Source: Planctomycetia bacterium
GTDB taxonomy: Bacteria > Planctomycetota > UBA1135 > GCA-002686595
Reading direction: 5' to 3'
NCBI GenBank assembly: GCA_005778045.1
Contig: SXKQ01000066.1
Location: forward strand, 1 to 11,833
Length of the DNA: 11,833 nucleotides
Shown: one piece after another, positions 1 to 5,853 of the stretch
Layout: each line of letters starts with the position of its first letter
Position numbering within the stretch: position 1 is the first letter of the stretch
Position numbers and translations under genes: made by a program
Notes under the pieces: model-generated
The model's database searches: none
Seen by the model: only the letters and a program-made list of their open reading frames with translations
Told to the model about the DNA's origin: nothing

Positions 1-288
1 CGCATCACGATCGCGCGCGCGATCCTCAAGAACGCCCCGATTCTCCTGCTCGACGAGGCGACGAGCGCGCTCGACAGCGAGAGCGAGGCGGAGGTGCAGC
101 GCGCGCTCGAGTCCCTGATGAAGGACCGTACCGTGATCGTGATCGCGCATCGCCTCTCGACGATCCGAGATGCCGATCGCATCGCGGTGCTCGAGCAGGG
201 CCAGCTGGTCGAGCTCGGCACGCACGACGAGCTGCTCGGCCGCGGCGGCGCCTATGCGCGCCTGCACGCGATCCAGTTGCGCGAGTAG
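1..288 (+). CDS. ABC exporter (MsbA/LmrA type), C-terminal end of the ATPase domain; 5' end outside window
   Basis: This is the last 95 residues of an ABC transporter nucleotide-binding domain; the start lies before the window. The fragment opens just after where the LSGGQ signature would be (RITIARAIL). It then shows Walker B and D-loop ([12 protein letters not shown], with D18 and E19 of the fragment) and the H-loop (VIAHRLST, H50). The tail [20 protein letters not shown] is the typical end of half-transporters that fuse a six-helix membrane domain to the ATPase and export lipids, peptides or drugs. The stop is TAG at 286-288. The substrate cannot be read from this part, because specificity lies in the missing membrane domain. 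The family call is secure; MsbA-type lipid flippase is one possibility among several. Confidence 0.95.
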   Translation, partial: RITIARAILKNAPILLLDEATSALDSESEAEVQRALESLMKDRTVIVIAHRLSTIRDADRIAVLEQGQLVELGTHDELLGRGGAYARLHAIQLRE

Positions 289-330
289 CAGTCCTGAACC
301 CCCGCGCCCGGGCGAAGCCGAGCCCGCGCG

Positions 331-354
331 CCTGCGCCCCGAGGGCCTCGCAGG
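331..354 (+). terminator. Possible hairpin downstream of the ABC exporter gene
   Basis: CCTGCG (331-336) and CGCAGG (349-354) form a 6-base perfect inverted repeat around a 12-base loop, 43 bases after the exporter stop. The loop can pair further through CCC/GGG. No T-run follows, and chance hairpins are common in sequence this GC-rich, so a terminator role is only a possibility. Confidence 0.3.
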
Positions 355-406
355 CTCGCACTGTTGCGCAGGGAGCCATGCGGGAGCTTGGGCCTAGCTC
401 AGGAGA

Positions 407-757
407 GTGCACACGCCGCCGATCTTGCCCGCGGTTCTCACGGGGCTGGCCATAGCGCTTGCGATCGCGCCGGTCGAGCGGATGACGTGGGCGCTCGAGA
501 ACGCAGCGTTCCTTGCCACCGTGGCGTTCCTCGTGGCCACGCGCCGTCGCGCACCGCTCACCAACGCTGCCTGTTCGTTCGTGGTCGAATTCCTCGCGCT
601 GCACGAGCTCGGAGCGCACTGCACGCACTCGCTCGTGCCCTGCGGCGAGTGGTGCGCGCGGGCTAGCTCTTCACGAGCAGGCACGCGGCTTGGACTGCGA
701 CCCCGGCGCCGTTGGCGAGAGCTCCGAGCCCTTCGAGGGACTTTCCCTTCACGTTGA
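407..757 (+). pseudogene. Truncated DUF2238 / YjdF-family inner membrane protein
   Basis: The frame starts at GTG 407 with AGGAG one base upstream, which is unusually close for a ribosome binding site. Residues 1-82 resemble the beginning of YjdF/DUF2238 membrane proteins. There is a first hydrophobic segment (about 8-22), an APVERMTWALEN-like stretch (21-32), a second hydrophobic segment (33-45), TRRRAPLT (45-52), and a helix ending in LHELGAHCTHSLVP (65-78), which matches the family's LHxxGxHYTYxxVPxG region. Family members run to about 200 residues and continue with an NHYDRxxHF-like region and further helices, all absent here. After W82 (codon ending at 652) the frame enters the antisense of ispF and becomes Arg-rich until TGA at 755-757. 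I read it as a gene remnant cut by a deletion at the ispF 3' end. A short expressed membrane protein is less likely. Family recognition is from memory of its motifs. Confidence 0.65.
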
Positions 758-1142
758 CGACGTCGACTCCGACGCCGAGCAGAGCGGCGATGCGTGCGCG
801 CATGAGGGCGCGGTGCGGCGCGATGCGCGGGCCCTCGGTCGCGACCACGATGTCGGCGTTCTCCACACGCCAGCCCGCGGCATGCACGCGGTTCATGCAT
901 TCCCCGAGCAGCGCCGCGCTGTCGGCGCCCTTCCAGCGCGGGTCCTTGTCGGAGAACAGCGTGCCGAGGTCGTCGAGTCCCGCAGCCCCGAGCACCGCAT
1001 CGGCGAGCGCGTGCAGCACGGCGTCGCCGTCGGAATGCCCGAGCGGTCCGCTCGGGTGGGGGAGCTCGATCCCGCCGAGGACGCAGCGCCGACCCTGCTC
1101 GAGCCGGTGGATGTCAAAGCCGATGCCGATGCGATGGGTCAT
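663..1142 (-). CDS. ispF: 2-C-methyl-D-erythritol 2,4-cyclodiphosphate synthase
   Basis: This 159-residue protein is the normal IspF length. The enzyme converts CDP-methylerythritol 2-phosphate to methylerythritol cyclodiphosphate with release of CMP, in the MEP isoprenoid pathway, as a cytosolic trimer. The metal ligands are visible: GFDIH gives D10 and H12, and the GHSDGDAVLHAL stretch gives H44. Also typical are LGTLFSDKDPRWKGADS and the C-terminal VNVKGKSLEGLG. The ATG at 1140-1142 overlaps the TGA of ispD as ATGA, implying translational coupling, and fixes the start. One oddity is that the usual GRGEG near the C-terminus is replaced: aligned to E. coli, its Arg and Glu correspond to N144 and A146 here. 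The gene ends convergently against a truncated YjdF frame that overlaps it by 95 bases. Confidence 0.96.
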   Translation of the reverse strand: MTHRIGIGFDIHRLEQGRRCVLGGIELPHPSGPLGHSDGDAVLHALADAVLGAAGLDDLGTLFSDKDPRWKGADSAALLGECMNRVHAAGWRVENADIVVATEGPRIAPHRALMRARIAALLGVGVDVVNVKGKSLEGLGALANGAGVAVQAACLLVKS

Positions 1143-1852
1143 GCGTCTTGCTCGCGCGCGCGCCGCGTCAGGATGGCCTCGGCGATCTCGAGGTCGTCGG
1201 GCGTGGTGATCTTGAGGTTGGTGTCGTCGCCGCGCACGAGCGGCACGGGGCCTATGTAGCGCTCGTGCAGCGCGGCGTCGTCGGTCGGGGAGAAGCTCTC
1301 GGCCTGCGCGCGCTCGAGCAGCGAAGCGAGCTCGCGTGTGCGGAAGACCTGCGGCGTCTGGGCGGCCCACAGGCTCGAACGATCGACCGTCGCTTGAGCG
1401 CAGCGTCCATCGGGCGCGCTCTTGAGCGTGTCGCGGACGGGCACGGCCACGAGCGCGGAACCGAGGCGCGCCGCAGTGTCGAGGGCGGCCTCGATCGTCG
1501 CGGGACGCACGAGCGCGCGCGCGGCGTCGTGCACGAGCACGAGTTCGCACTCCGCGGGCACGGCGGCCACTCCGAGGCGCACCGAGTCGCTGCGCTGGGC
1601 GCCGCCGGGCACGACTGCGCGCACCTTCGCGAGCGCGGCCGAGCGAGTGCAGAGCTCGCGTACGCGTTCGACGTCGTCCTTGTGCACCACGAGCACCAGC
1701 GCGCTCACTCCGGGGCAGGCGTCGAAGGCCGCGCAGGCGTGCTCGAGGATCGAGCGGCCGACGAGGGCACGGAAGGGCTTGCGCTCGCCCGCGCCCATGC
1801 GGGTCGAGTTGCCGGCGGCGACGAGCACGGCGGCGCTGTGGGTCTGGGTCAC
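1139..1852 (-). CDS. ispD: 2-C-methyl-D-erythritol 4-phosphate cytidylyltransferase
   Basis: This 237-residue protein transfers CMP from CTP to methylerythritol 4-phosphate, the MEP-pathway reaction two steps before IspF. It shows the nucleotidyltransferase N-terminal loop AAGNSTRMG (residues 12-20, with R18) followed by K25 in GERKPF, which stands in place of the usual PKQF. Later come LVHDAARALVRP, the CTP/MEP-binding region WAAQTPQVF, and TNLKITTPDDLEIAE near the end. I chose the GTG at 1850-1852 because it places the fold right at the N-terminus and has GAGGAAG four bases upstream; a longer open frame upstream looks noncoding. The stop overlaps the ispF ATG. Many bacteria keep ispD and ispF adjacent or fused; here they are separate but coupled. 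Confidence 0.95.
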   Translation of the reverse strand: MTQTHSAAVLVAAGNSTRMGAGERKPFRALVGRSILEHACAAFDACPGVSALVLVVHKDDVERVRELCTRSAALAKVRAVVPGGAQRSDSVRLGVAAVPAECELVLVHDAARALVRPATIEAALDTAARLGSALVAVPVRDTLKSAPDGRCAQATVDRSSLWAAQTPQVFRTRELASLLERAQAESFSPTDDAALHERYIGPVPLVRGDDTNLKITTPDDLEIAEAILTRRAREQDA

Positions 1853-1856
1853 GGGG

Positions 1857-1863
1857 CTTCCTC
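1857..1863 (-). promoter_or_regulatory. Ribosome binding site deciding the ispD GTG start
   Basis: On the minus strand GAGGAAG lies four bases before GTG 1852. It is one of the few clear Shine-Dalgarno sequences in the window and supports this start over upstream in-frame ATG codons that would run into ruvC. Confidence 0.6.
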
Positions 1864-1900
1864 GAGGGGGATGCAGAGCGTAGGGTTCGGGTGCGGTCCG

Positions 1901-2422
1901 ATGCATCCTCCTGAAGTCGTACCCCTCTCGGACAAGATCGTGCTCGGCATCGATCCGGGCACCCGCGTGGTCGGATTCGGGGCCATCGCGCTCGCCCCCA
2001 AGGGCTTTCTGTTCCTTGGCGCTGGGGTGATCCGGACCTCGGCCAAGGCCGACATCGCGACGCGCCTTGGCGAGGTGCGGGTCGAGATCGACCGCATGCT
2101 CGCCGACCTGCGCCCGGGCGTGGTCGCGATCGAGGAGGCCTTCGCCCACCGCAACGTGCAGAGCGCGCTGCGCATCGGCGAAGGGCGCGGTGTGATCATC
2201 TCCGCCGCAGCGGCGAGCGGAGCCAAGGTCGTGCAGATCGCGCCTACCGTGGCCAAGAAGGCCCTGGTGGGCTACGGCGCGGCCGACAAGTCTCAGGTGG
2301 CGGCCATGGTCGCGCGACTGCTCGCGCTCGAGCGTCCGCCCGAGCCCCTCGACGCCACGGATGCCCTCGCGCTCGCCCTCACCTACGGCATCCGCTGCAG
2401 CTCGCCCGGACTCCTGAGCTGA
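1901..2422 (+). CDS. ruvC: Crossover junction endodeoxyribonuclease RuvC
   Basis: This 173-residue Holliday-junction resolvase acts with RuvAB in recombinational repair, cutting four-way junctions as a dimer. The four acidic catalytic positions of the family are present: D18 in LGIDPGT, E78 in AIEEAF, and D151 and D154 in DATDALALAL. The stretch NVQSALRIGEGRGVI and the region around KKALVGYGAADKSQV also fit RuvC. The ATG at 1901 is preferred because only about 13 residues precede the first strand. An in-frame ATG at 1871 (GAGGGGG directly before it, no spacer) would add ten residues. The gene is divergent from ispD with 48 bases between the starts. No ruvA or ruvB follows, so this is an isolated ruvC, unlike the common ruvCAB cluster. 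Confidence 0.95.
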   Translation: MHPPEVVPLSDKIVLGIDPGTRVVGFGAIALAPKGFLFLGAGVIRTSAKADIATRLGEVRVEIDRMLADLRPGVVAIEEAFAHRNVQSALRIGEGRGVIISAAAASGAKVVQIAPTVAKKALVGYGAADKSQVAAMVARLLALERPPEPLDATDALALALTYGIRCSSPGLLS

Positions 2423-2543
2423 GCGCTACGCCGAGTCATAGACGGTCGCCTCCGGGGCGCAACGATGGACTTGGCTAGGAAATCGCTCCTCATCTGGCGC
2501 GATCGGCTCGCGTACCTCAAACTGGCAGTTTCGCGACCACGCA

Positions 2544-3395
2544 ATGGCCTTCGAATCCCCCGAGACCGTGACAGCGACCGTTGGCCGGCTGTTCGCCGCT
2601 GGCTACCCGGGGTTCGAGCTAGTCGACCGCGATCTCGTCCTCTCCCGCCACCGGCGTGTGCCCTACCTCGGAGTCGACGACGCGGGGTGCCTCGTGCTGG
2701 TGCTGTGTCTTGAGGCCGACGCCGCCGATGCTACGTCGCTCGCTCTCGATGCACTGGCCTTCGCGCGGGCGCGAGACACGGCGCTCCTGCGCCACCTGAA
2801 CTCGCCCCGGCTGCGGACGCCGCTCAAGGCGGTGGCTTGGCTTGTGGCGCGCGAGTTCAGCACGGACGAGCGCGTCCGGTTGCAGCGGTTGGAGCCCGGC
2901 GCCGTGCGCCTGTTCAGTTGCGTATGCATCGAGAGCCAGCGCAACGTCAGTGACTACCTCCTCGAAGTCAGCGTGGCGGCCGACGCCGCGCCGGCTGCCG
3001 TGCCGGGCCCCTCCCATGCTCCGGCACCGAGCGGTCCGCTCGCCGCGCTCGCTCCGAACCTCCGCGAGCTGGCGGAGGGCGTGGTTCGTCGCGTCGAGCA
3101 CCTCGACGACGACCTCGAGGCCACGCGGACCTCTGACAGCATCGTCTGGCGCTTCCAAGATGAGCTCGTGTGCTCGCTCTCGCTCGTCGGCGGCGAGCTC
3201 TCGGGTGCAGTGTCGGGCGGTGGATTCGACGGGTCGATCCTTGGGTCCGAGGGCGTCGAGCACTTCCTCGGCGCGGCGGTTCAGCGCTATCTCGCGGTCC
3301 TCGGGCACGGCGACCTGATCGCCGTACCGCGACCCGCGGCGACAGCTCCGCTGCTCACTCCAGAAGAGCTGGCCGCCTTCGACCCGACGCGCTAG
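2544..3395 (+). CDS. Hypothetical protein, 283 residues, family not recognised
   Basis: I do not recognise this protein. It looks real: it is a long open frame with strong third-position G/C, a mixed non-repetitive composition, and no gene on the other strand. No signal peptide or membrane segment is visible. Residues about 1-145 form one region, with a hydrophobic strand after acidic residues (YLGVDDAGCLVLVL, 41-54) and a helix-rich part with ALDALAFARARDTALLRHL. A linker rich in Ala, Pro and Ser (roughly 150-167) leads to a second domain (about 168-283) with several acidic stretches (HLDDDLE) and a glycine-rich segment (VSGGGFDGSI). The strand-then-helix arrangement in the first part vaguely recalls PD-(D/E)xK nuclease-like folds such as NucS/DUF91, but the catalytic lysine is not evident; this is weak inference. 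The ATG at 2544 lacks a clear ribosome binding site, and the frame stays open further upstream without an obvious alternative start. Confidence 0.7.
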   Translation: MAFESPETVTATVGRLFAAGYPGFELVDRDLVLSRHRRVPYLGVDDAGCLVLVLCLEADAADATSLALDALAFARARDTALLRHLNSPRLRTPLKAVAWLVAREFSTDERVRLQRLEPGAVRLFSCVCIESQRNVSDYLLEVSVAADAAPAAVPGPSHAPAPSGPLAALAPNLRELAEGVVRRVEHLDDDLEATRTSDSIVWRFQDELVCSLSLVGGELSGAVSGGGFDGSILGSEGVEHFLGAAVQRYLAVLGHGDLIAVPRPAATAPLLTPEELAAFDPTR

Positions 3396-3500
3396 CGCAC
3401 CCTGCGGGAGACCGCGCTCTGCTCTGCGCTCGGTCGGCAATAGCGCGCGAGAATCCGAGCGAGGCCGCCACCCGCGCCTTGGCCGAGCGACGGGAGTGCT

Positions 3501-3821
3501 GTGCAGAAGTCCCTGTCAGGTGGTGCGGTGCTGTTCCTCGTCGGGTGGTTCGTCGTCGTGCTCGCGCAGGCAGCTCGGGACCGAGCCCGGGCGGATGGGG
3601 GTCGTCACGCGCCGTCCGGGCAGCCCCTGAGGCTCGAGAGCGCGAGTCCGCGCGAAATGCGGCGTCTGCCGGGCATCGGCGAGTTCAGGGCCTTGGAGAT
3701 CGCGCGCGAGCGCTGGCTGCGCCGGGGCAGTGGCGAGCCGCTCGACCTCGCCAGCCTGCCGGGCATTGGCGCCACGACGGCAGAACGCGTCGCCGCGGCG
3801 CTGGGGGCCACCGCCCCATGA
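3501..3821 (+). CDS. ComEA-like helix-hairpin-helix protein with N-terminal membrane anchor
   Basis: This is a 106-residue protein. Residues about 6-24 form one hydrophobic segment (AVLFLVGWFVVVLAQA) acting as a membrane anchor or uncleaved signal. Residues about 45-101 carry two helix-hairpin-helix motifs, LPGIGEFRALEIA (55-67) and LPGIGATTAERV (86-97), the arrangement of the ComEA DNA-binding domain. ComEA binds incoming double-stranded DNA outside the cytoplasmic membrane during natural transformation, but short HhH proteins like this are also widespread without a proven competence role. The GTG start at 3501 has GGGAG four bases upstream. The TGA overlaps an ATG at 3818, but the frame from that ATG looks noncoding. 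nadC begins 84 bases later on the same strand. No comEC or other competence gene lies nearby. Confidence 0.8.
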   Translation: MQKSLSGGAVLFLVGWFVVVLAQAARDRARADGGRHAPSGQPLRLESASPREMRRLPGIGEFRALEIARERWLRRGSGEPLDLASLPGIGATTAERVAAALGATAP

Positions 3822-3905
3822 GCGTCTCCGCGTTCCAAGCCGCGCCGTCGATCGGGAGGCCTGCTACACTCCCGGACGGTCCCCCCTGCCCGGCGACACC
3901 CGAGC

Positions 3906-4859
3906 TTGAAGCAATCCAACGCGAGCGCTGCGACCTCCGCCCACGGGCTGCCGGCCCCGCGCAGCGGCCTGCCATCGCCGCTCACCCGCGCGCAAATTGA
4001 CGCCGTGGTGGTGCCGGCCTTGGACGAGGACCAATTTGGACCTGATCGCACCGGGACGGGCGACATCACTTCGCTGCACGCGGTGCCGGATGCGGCGCGC
4101 GCTCGGGCGCGGCTCGTCTGCAAGGCCAAGGGACGGCTCGCCGGGCTCGACGTCTTCGCTCGCGTGGTGGAGCTGTGCGATCCCGCCGCGCGGATCGAGC
4201 TTGCGGCGCGCGACGGGGATGCGATCGCGCCCGGGCAGGTGCTCGCGCGCTTCGAGGGTCGCGCCCGGTCGTTGCTGCTCGCGGAGCGAACCGCGCTCAA
4301 CCTGATCCAGCGCATGTCGGGCACGGCGACGGCCACGGCGGCCTACGTCGAGCGCTGCGCCGGCCACGCGCGCGTGCTCGACACGCGCAAGACGACTCCC
4401 AACCTGCGTACGTTTGAGAAGTACGCCGTGCGCTGCGGCGGCGGAGAAAATCATCGCTTCGGCCTGTTCGACGAGGCGATGGTGAAGAACAACCATCTCG
4501 ATCTCGCGGGACGCGGACTCGAGGCGGTCGTCCGGGATCTGCGCACCGCGCTCGGTCCGGCGGTCCGGATCACGGCCGAGGCGCGCGACGAGGCCGAGGC
4601 ACTCGCCGGCATCGCGGGCGGTGCCGACGTCGTGCTGCTCGACAACTTCAGCGTCGCGCGGCTGAACGACTGCTGTCCGCGTCTGCGCCACGCCGCCTCG
4701 GTCCGTGGGCGCGCGGTCGAGCTCGAGGCCTCGGGCGCCATCACGCTCGAGACCATCGCAAACTTCGCCGCCAGTGGCGTCGACCGCATTTCCGTGGGGG
4801 CTCTGACGCACTCTGCGCCGGCCCTCGACCTGTCCCTGTATCTGGAGCCTGCGACGTGA
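3906..4859 (+). CDS. nadC: Nicotinate-nucleotide pyrophosphorylase (quinolinate phosphoribosyltransferase)
   Basis: NadC makes nicotinate mononucleotide from quinolinate and PRPP with loss of CO2, the step leading into the common part of NAD synthesis. Clear family motifs are ALDED...GTGDIT near the N-terminus, ERTALNLIQRMSGTAT (from E127), DTRKTTPNLR (from D159), KYAVRCGGGENHRFGL (H183, R184), MVKNNH, ADVVLLDNF and ELEASGAI followed by VDRISVGALTHS. The Arg/Lys/His phosphate- and quinolinate-binding residues look intact. At 317 residues it is slightly longer than the usual 280-300 because of a low-complexity N-terminal extension of about 25 residues. The TTG at 3906 is the only plausible start ahead of the conserved LTRAQIDAV helix, and its ribosome binding site is weak, so the start is uncertain. 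The stop overlaps the next gene (GTGA). Confidence 0.95.
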   Translation: MKQSNASAATSAHGLPAPRSGLPSPLTRAQIDAVVVPALDEDQFGPDRTGTGDITSLHAVPDAARARARLVCKAKGRLAGLDVFARVVELCDPAARIELAARDGDAIAPGQVLARFEGRARSLLLAERTALNLIQRMSGTATATAAYVERCAGHARVLDTRKTTPNLRTFEKYAVRCGGGENHRFGLFDEAMVKNNHLDLAGRGLEAVVRDLRTALGPAVRITAEARDEAEALAGIAGGADVVLLDNFSVARLNDCCPRLRHAASVRGRAVELEASGAITLETIANFAASGVDRISVGALTHSAPALDLSLYLEPAT

Positions 4860-5329
4860 CCAGCGCTCCGCGCCACGGCGCCGAGGAACTCGTCCTCGAT
4901 CTGCCTGCGGTCCACGCCTCGGCGCAGGCCGCGCGCGGTCTGGTGCGGCACTTCGCCGAGCAGCACGGTCTCGACGGCGCGGATCTGGACGCCTTGATCC
5001 TGATCGCCGACGAGCTCATGACCAACGCCGTGGACCACGGCGGCGGCGGCGGTGCCCTTGAGGAGTCCGACCTGCCGCAGCCCGTGTCGATGCGCGTGTC
5101 CGTTGTCCTCGATGGCGCGAACTGGCAGGTCTCCGTGTCCGATCAGGGTGGCGGCGATCCGGCCGTGGTCGAGGCGCTGCTGCATCCCGAGGGCCTGCCG
5201 GACCTCGAGGACGAGCGGGGTCGCGGCCTGTACCTGATGACGCTGGAGTGCGACTCGGTCGATGTGCGGCGCAGCGCGGACCTGCTCGGGCTGTGCCTGG
5301 TCGCACGACGCGCGCTCGGGGCGCGCTGA
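4856..5329 (+). CDS. Anti-sigma-factor-type histidine-kinase-like ATPase (RsbW/SpoIIAB-like HATPase domain)
   Basis: This is a 157-residue single-domain GHKL ATPase. The N-box ELMTNAVDHG (E53, N57, H61), G1 box DQGGGDP (D96, G98, G100) and G2 box RGRGLYLM (121-128) are complete, so ATP and Mg binding should be intact. Proteins of this size belong to the RsbW/SpoIIAB group, which bind sigma factors or phosphorylate STAS-domain anti-anti-sigma proteins, often downstream of PP2C phosphatases. Between N and G1 boxes sit a poly-Gly run (62-66) and an acidic stretch. The GTG start overlaps the nadC TGA, and a GGAG lies about nine bases upstream. No STAS, PP2C or sigma-factor gene is in the window, so the partner must be elsewhere. 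A stand-alone ATPase serving a receiver or kinase pathway is the alternative. Confidence 0.88.
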   Translation: MTSAPRHGAEELVLDLPAVHASAQAARGLVRHFAEQHGLDGADLDALILIADELMTNAVDHGGGGGALEESDLPQPVSMRVSVVLDGANWQVSVSDQGGGDPAVVEALLHPEGLPDLEDERGRGLYLMTLECDSVDVRRSADLLGLCLVARRALGAR

Positions 5330-5333
5330 GGGC

Positions 5334-5846
5334 GTGGCGAAGCTCGCGGGCTGGCTGCTCGCCTTGCCGCGTCCGGCGGCGTGGGGCCTGTGCGCGGCGT
5401 GGTTCGGGATCATCACGTGGTCGAGCTCGCGTGCGGCGAGCGTCGAGCCCAGCCTTTGGTGGTGGAGCATCTTCACGAACGGAGCGCATGCACCCCTGTT
5501 CGGCCTGCTCGCCTGCTGGATCGCGCTGCTCGTGCCGCGCGAGCGCGGCTGGCCGTTGCTCGGGGCGGCCACGCGCATCGGAGTGTGCGCGGCCATCGCG
5601 CTGCTCGGGAGCGCGGACGAGCTGCACCAGTCGACGGTGCCCGGCCGGGACCTCTCGGTGCTCGACGTCCTGACGGATGTCGCCGGCGCCGCCGTGTCGC
5701 TCGAGCTCGTGGCCCATCTCGGCACCCCGGGACGGACTGCGGCGAGCCTGCGCGCGCGGCTCGCGCTCGCGGCTGCGACCTCGCTCGCCTGCGGCGCCCT
5801 CGCGACATGGGGCCCGGTTTGCTTCCCCCGCGTCGGGTGGTTCTAG
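5334..5846 (+). CDS. VanZ-like family membrane protein
   Basis: This is a 170-residue protein with about four hydrophobic segments: around residues 4-29, 42-60, 67-92 and the last 30 residues. The VanZ-family hallmark is present as ADELHQSTVPGRDLSVLDVLTD (from D95), preceded by ITWSSS at the end of the first helix. The family is named for VanZ of glycopeptide-resistance operons, which confers low-level teicoplanin resistance, but most chromosomal members have no known function and nothing here suggests a van cluster. I chose GTG 5334, four bases after the preceding stop; its GAGGG lies only one base away, so the start is moderately certain. purB follows after seven bases. Confidence 0.85.
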   Translation: MAKLAGWLLALPRPAAWGLCAAWFGIITWSSSRAASVEPSLWWWSIFTNGAHAPLFGLLACWIALLVPRERGWPLLGAATRIGVCAAIALLGSADELHQSTVPGRDLSVLDVLTDVAGAAVSLELVAHLGTPGRTAASLRARLALAAATSLACGALATWGPVCFPRVGWF

Positions 5847-5853
5847 TACGCGC

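Noticed and set aside
9..24. 16-base perfect palindrome of alternating CG (GATC-CGCGCGCG-GATC type)
   Set aside because: It lies within the conserved TIARAI codons of the ABC ATPase domain; synonymous GC-rich codons explain it.
1148..1900. Long upstream open extension of the ruvC frame across ispD (about 250 residues)
   Set aside because: It is antisense to ispD, has shadow-like His/Arg/Ala composition, and has no similarity to RuvC, which starts normally at about 1901.
2465..2713. 82-codon frame before the 283-residue hypothetical gene
   Set aside because: It overlaps the larger gene in another frame and becomes Arg/Pro-rich after about 30 codons; no ribosome binding site is evident.
3833..3870. 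Possible promoter for nadC with TACACT as a -10 box
   Set aside because: The nearest -35-like sequence (TTCCAA) is 26 bases away, too far for sigma-70.
3818..4000. 60-codon frame starting at an ATG that overlaps the ComEA-like stop
   Set aside because: The overlap looks like coupling, but the frame runs into nadC, is Pro/Ala/Arg-rich without structure, and has no family match.
5334..5846. Glycopeptide-resistance role suggested by the VanZ name
   Set aside because: No vanHAX-, vanS- or vanR-like gene is in the window; VanZ-like proteins are widespread with no resistance link.
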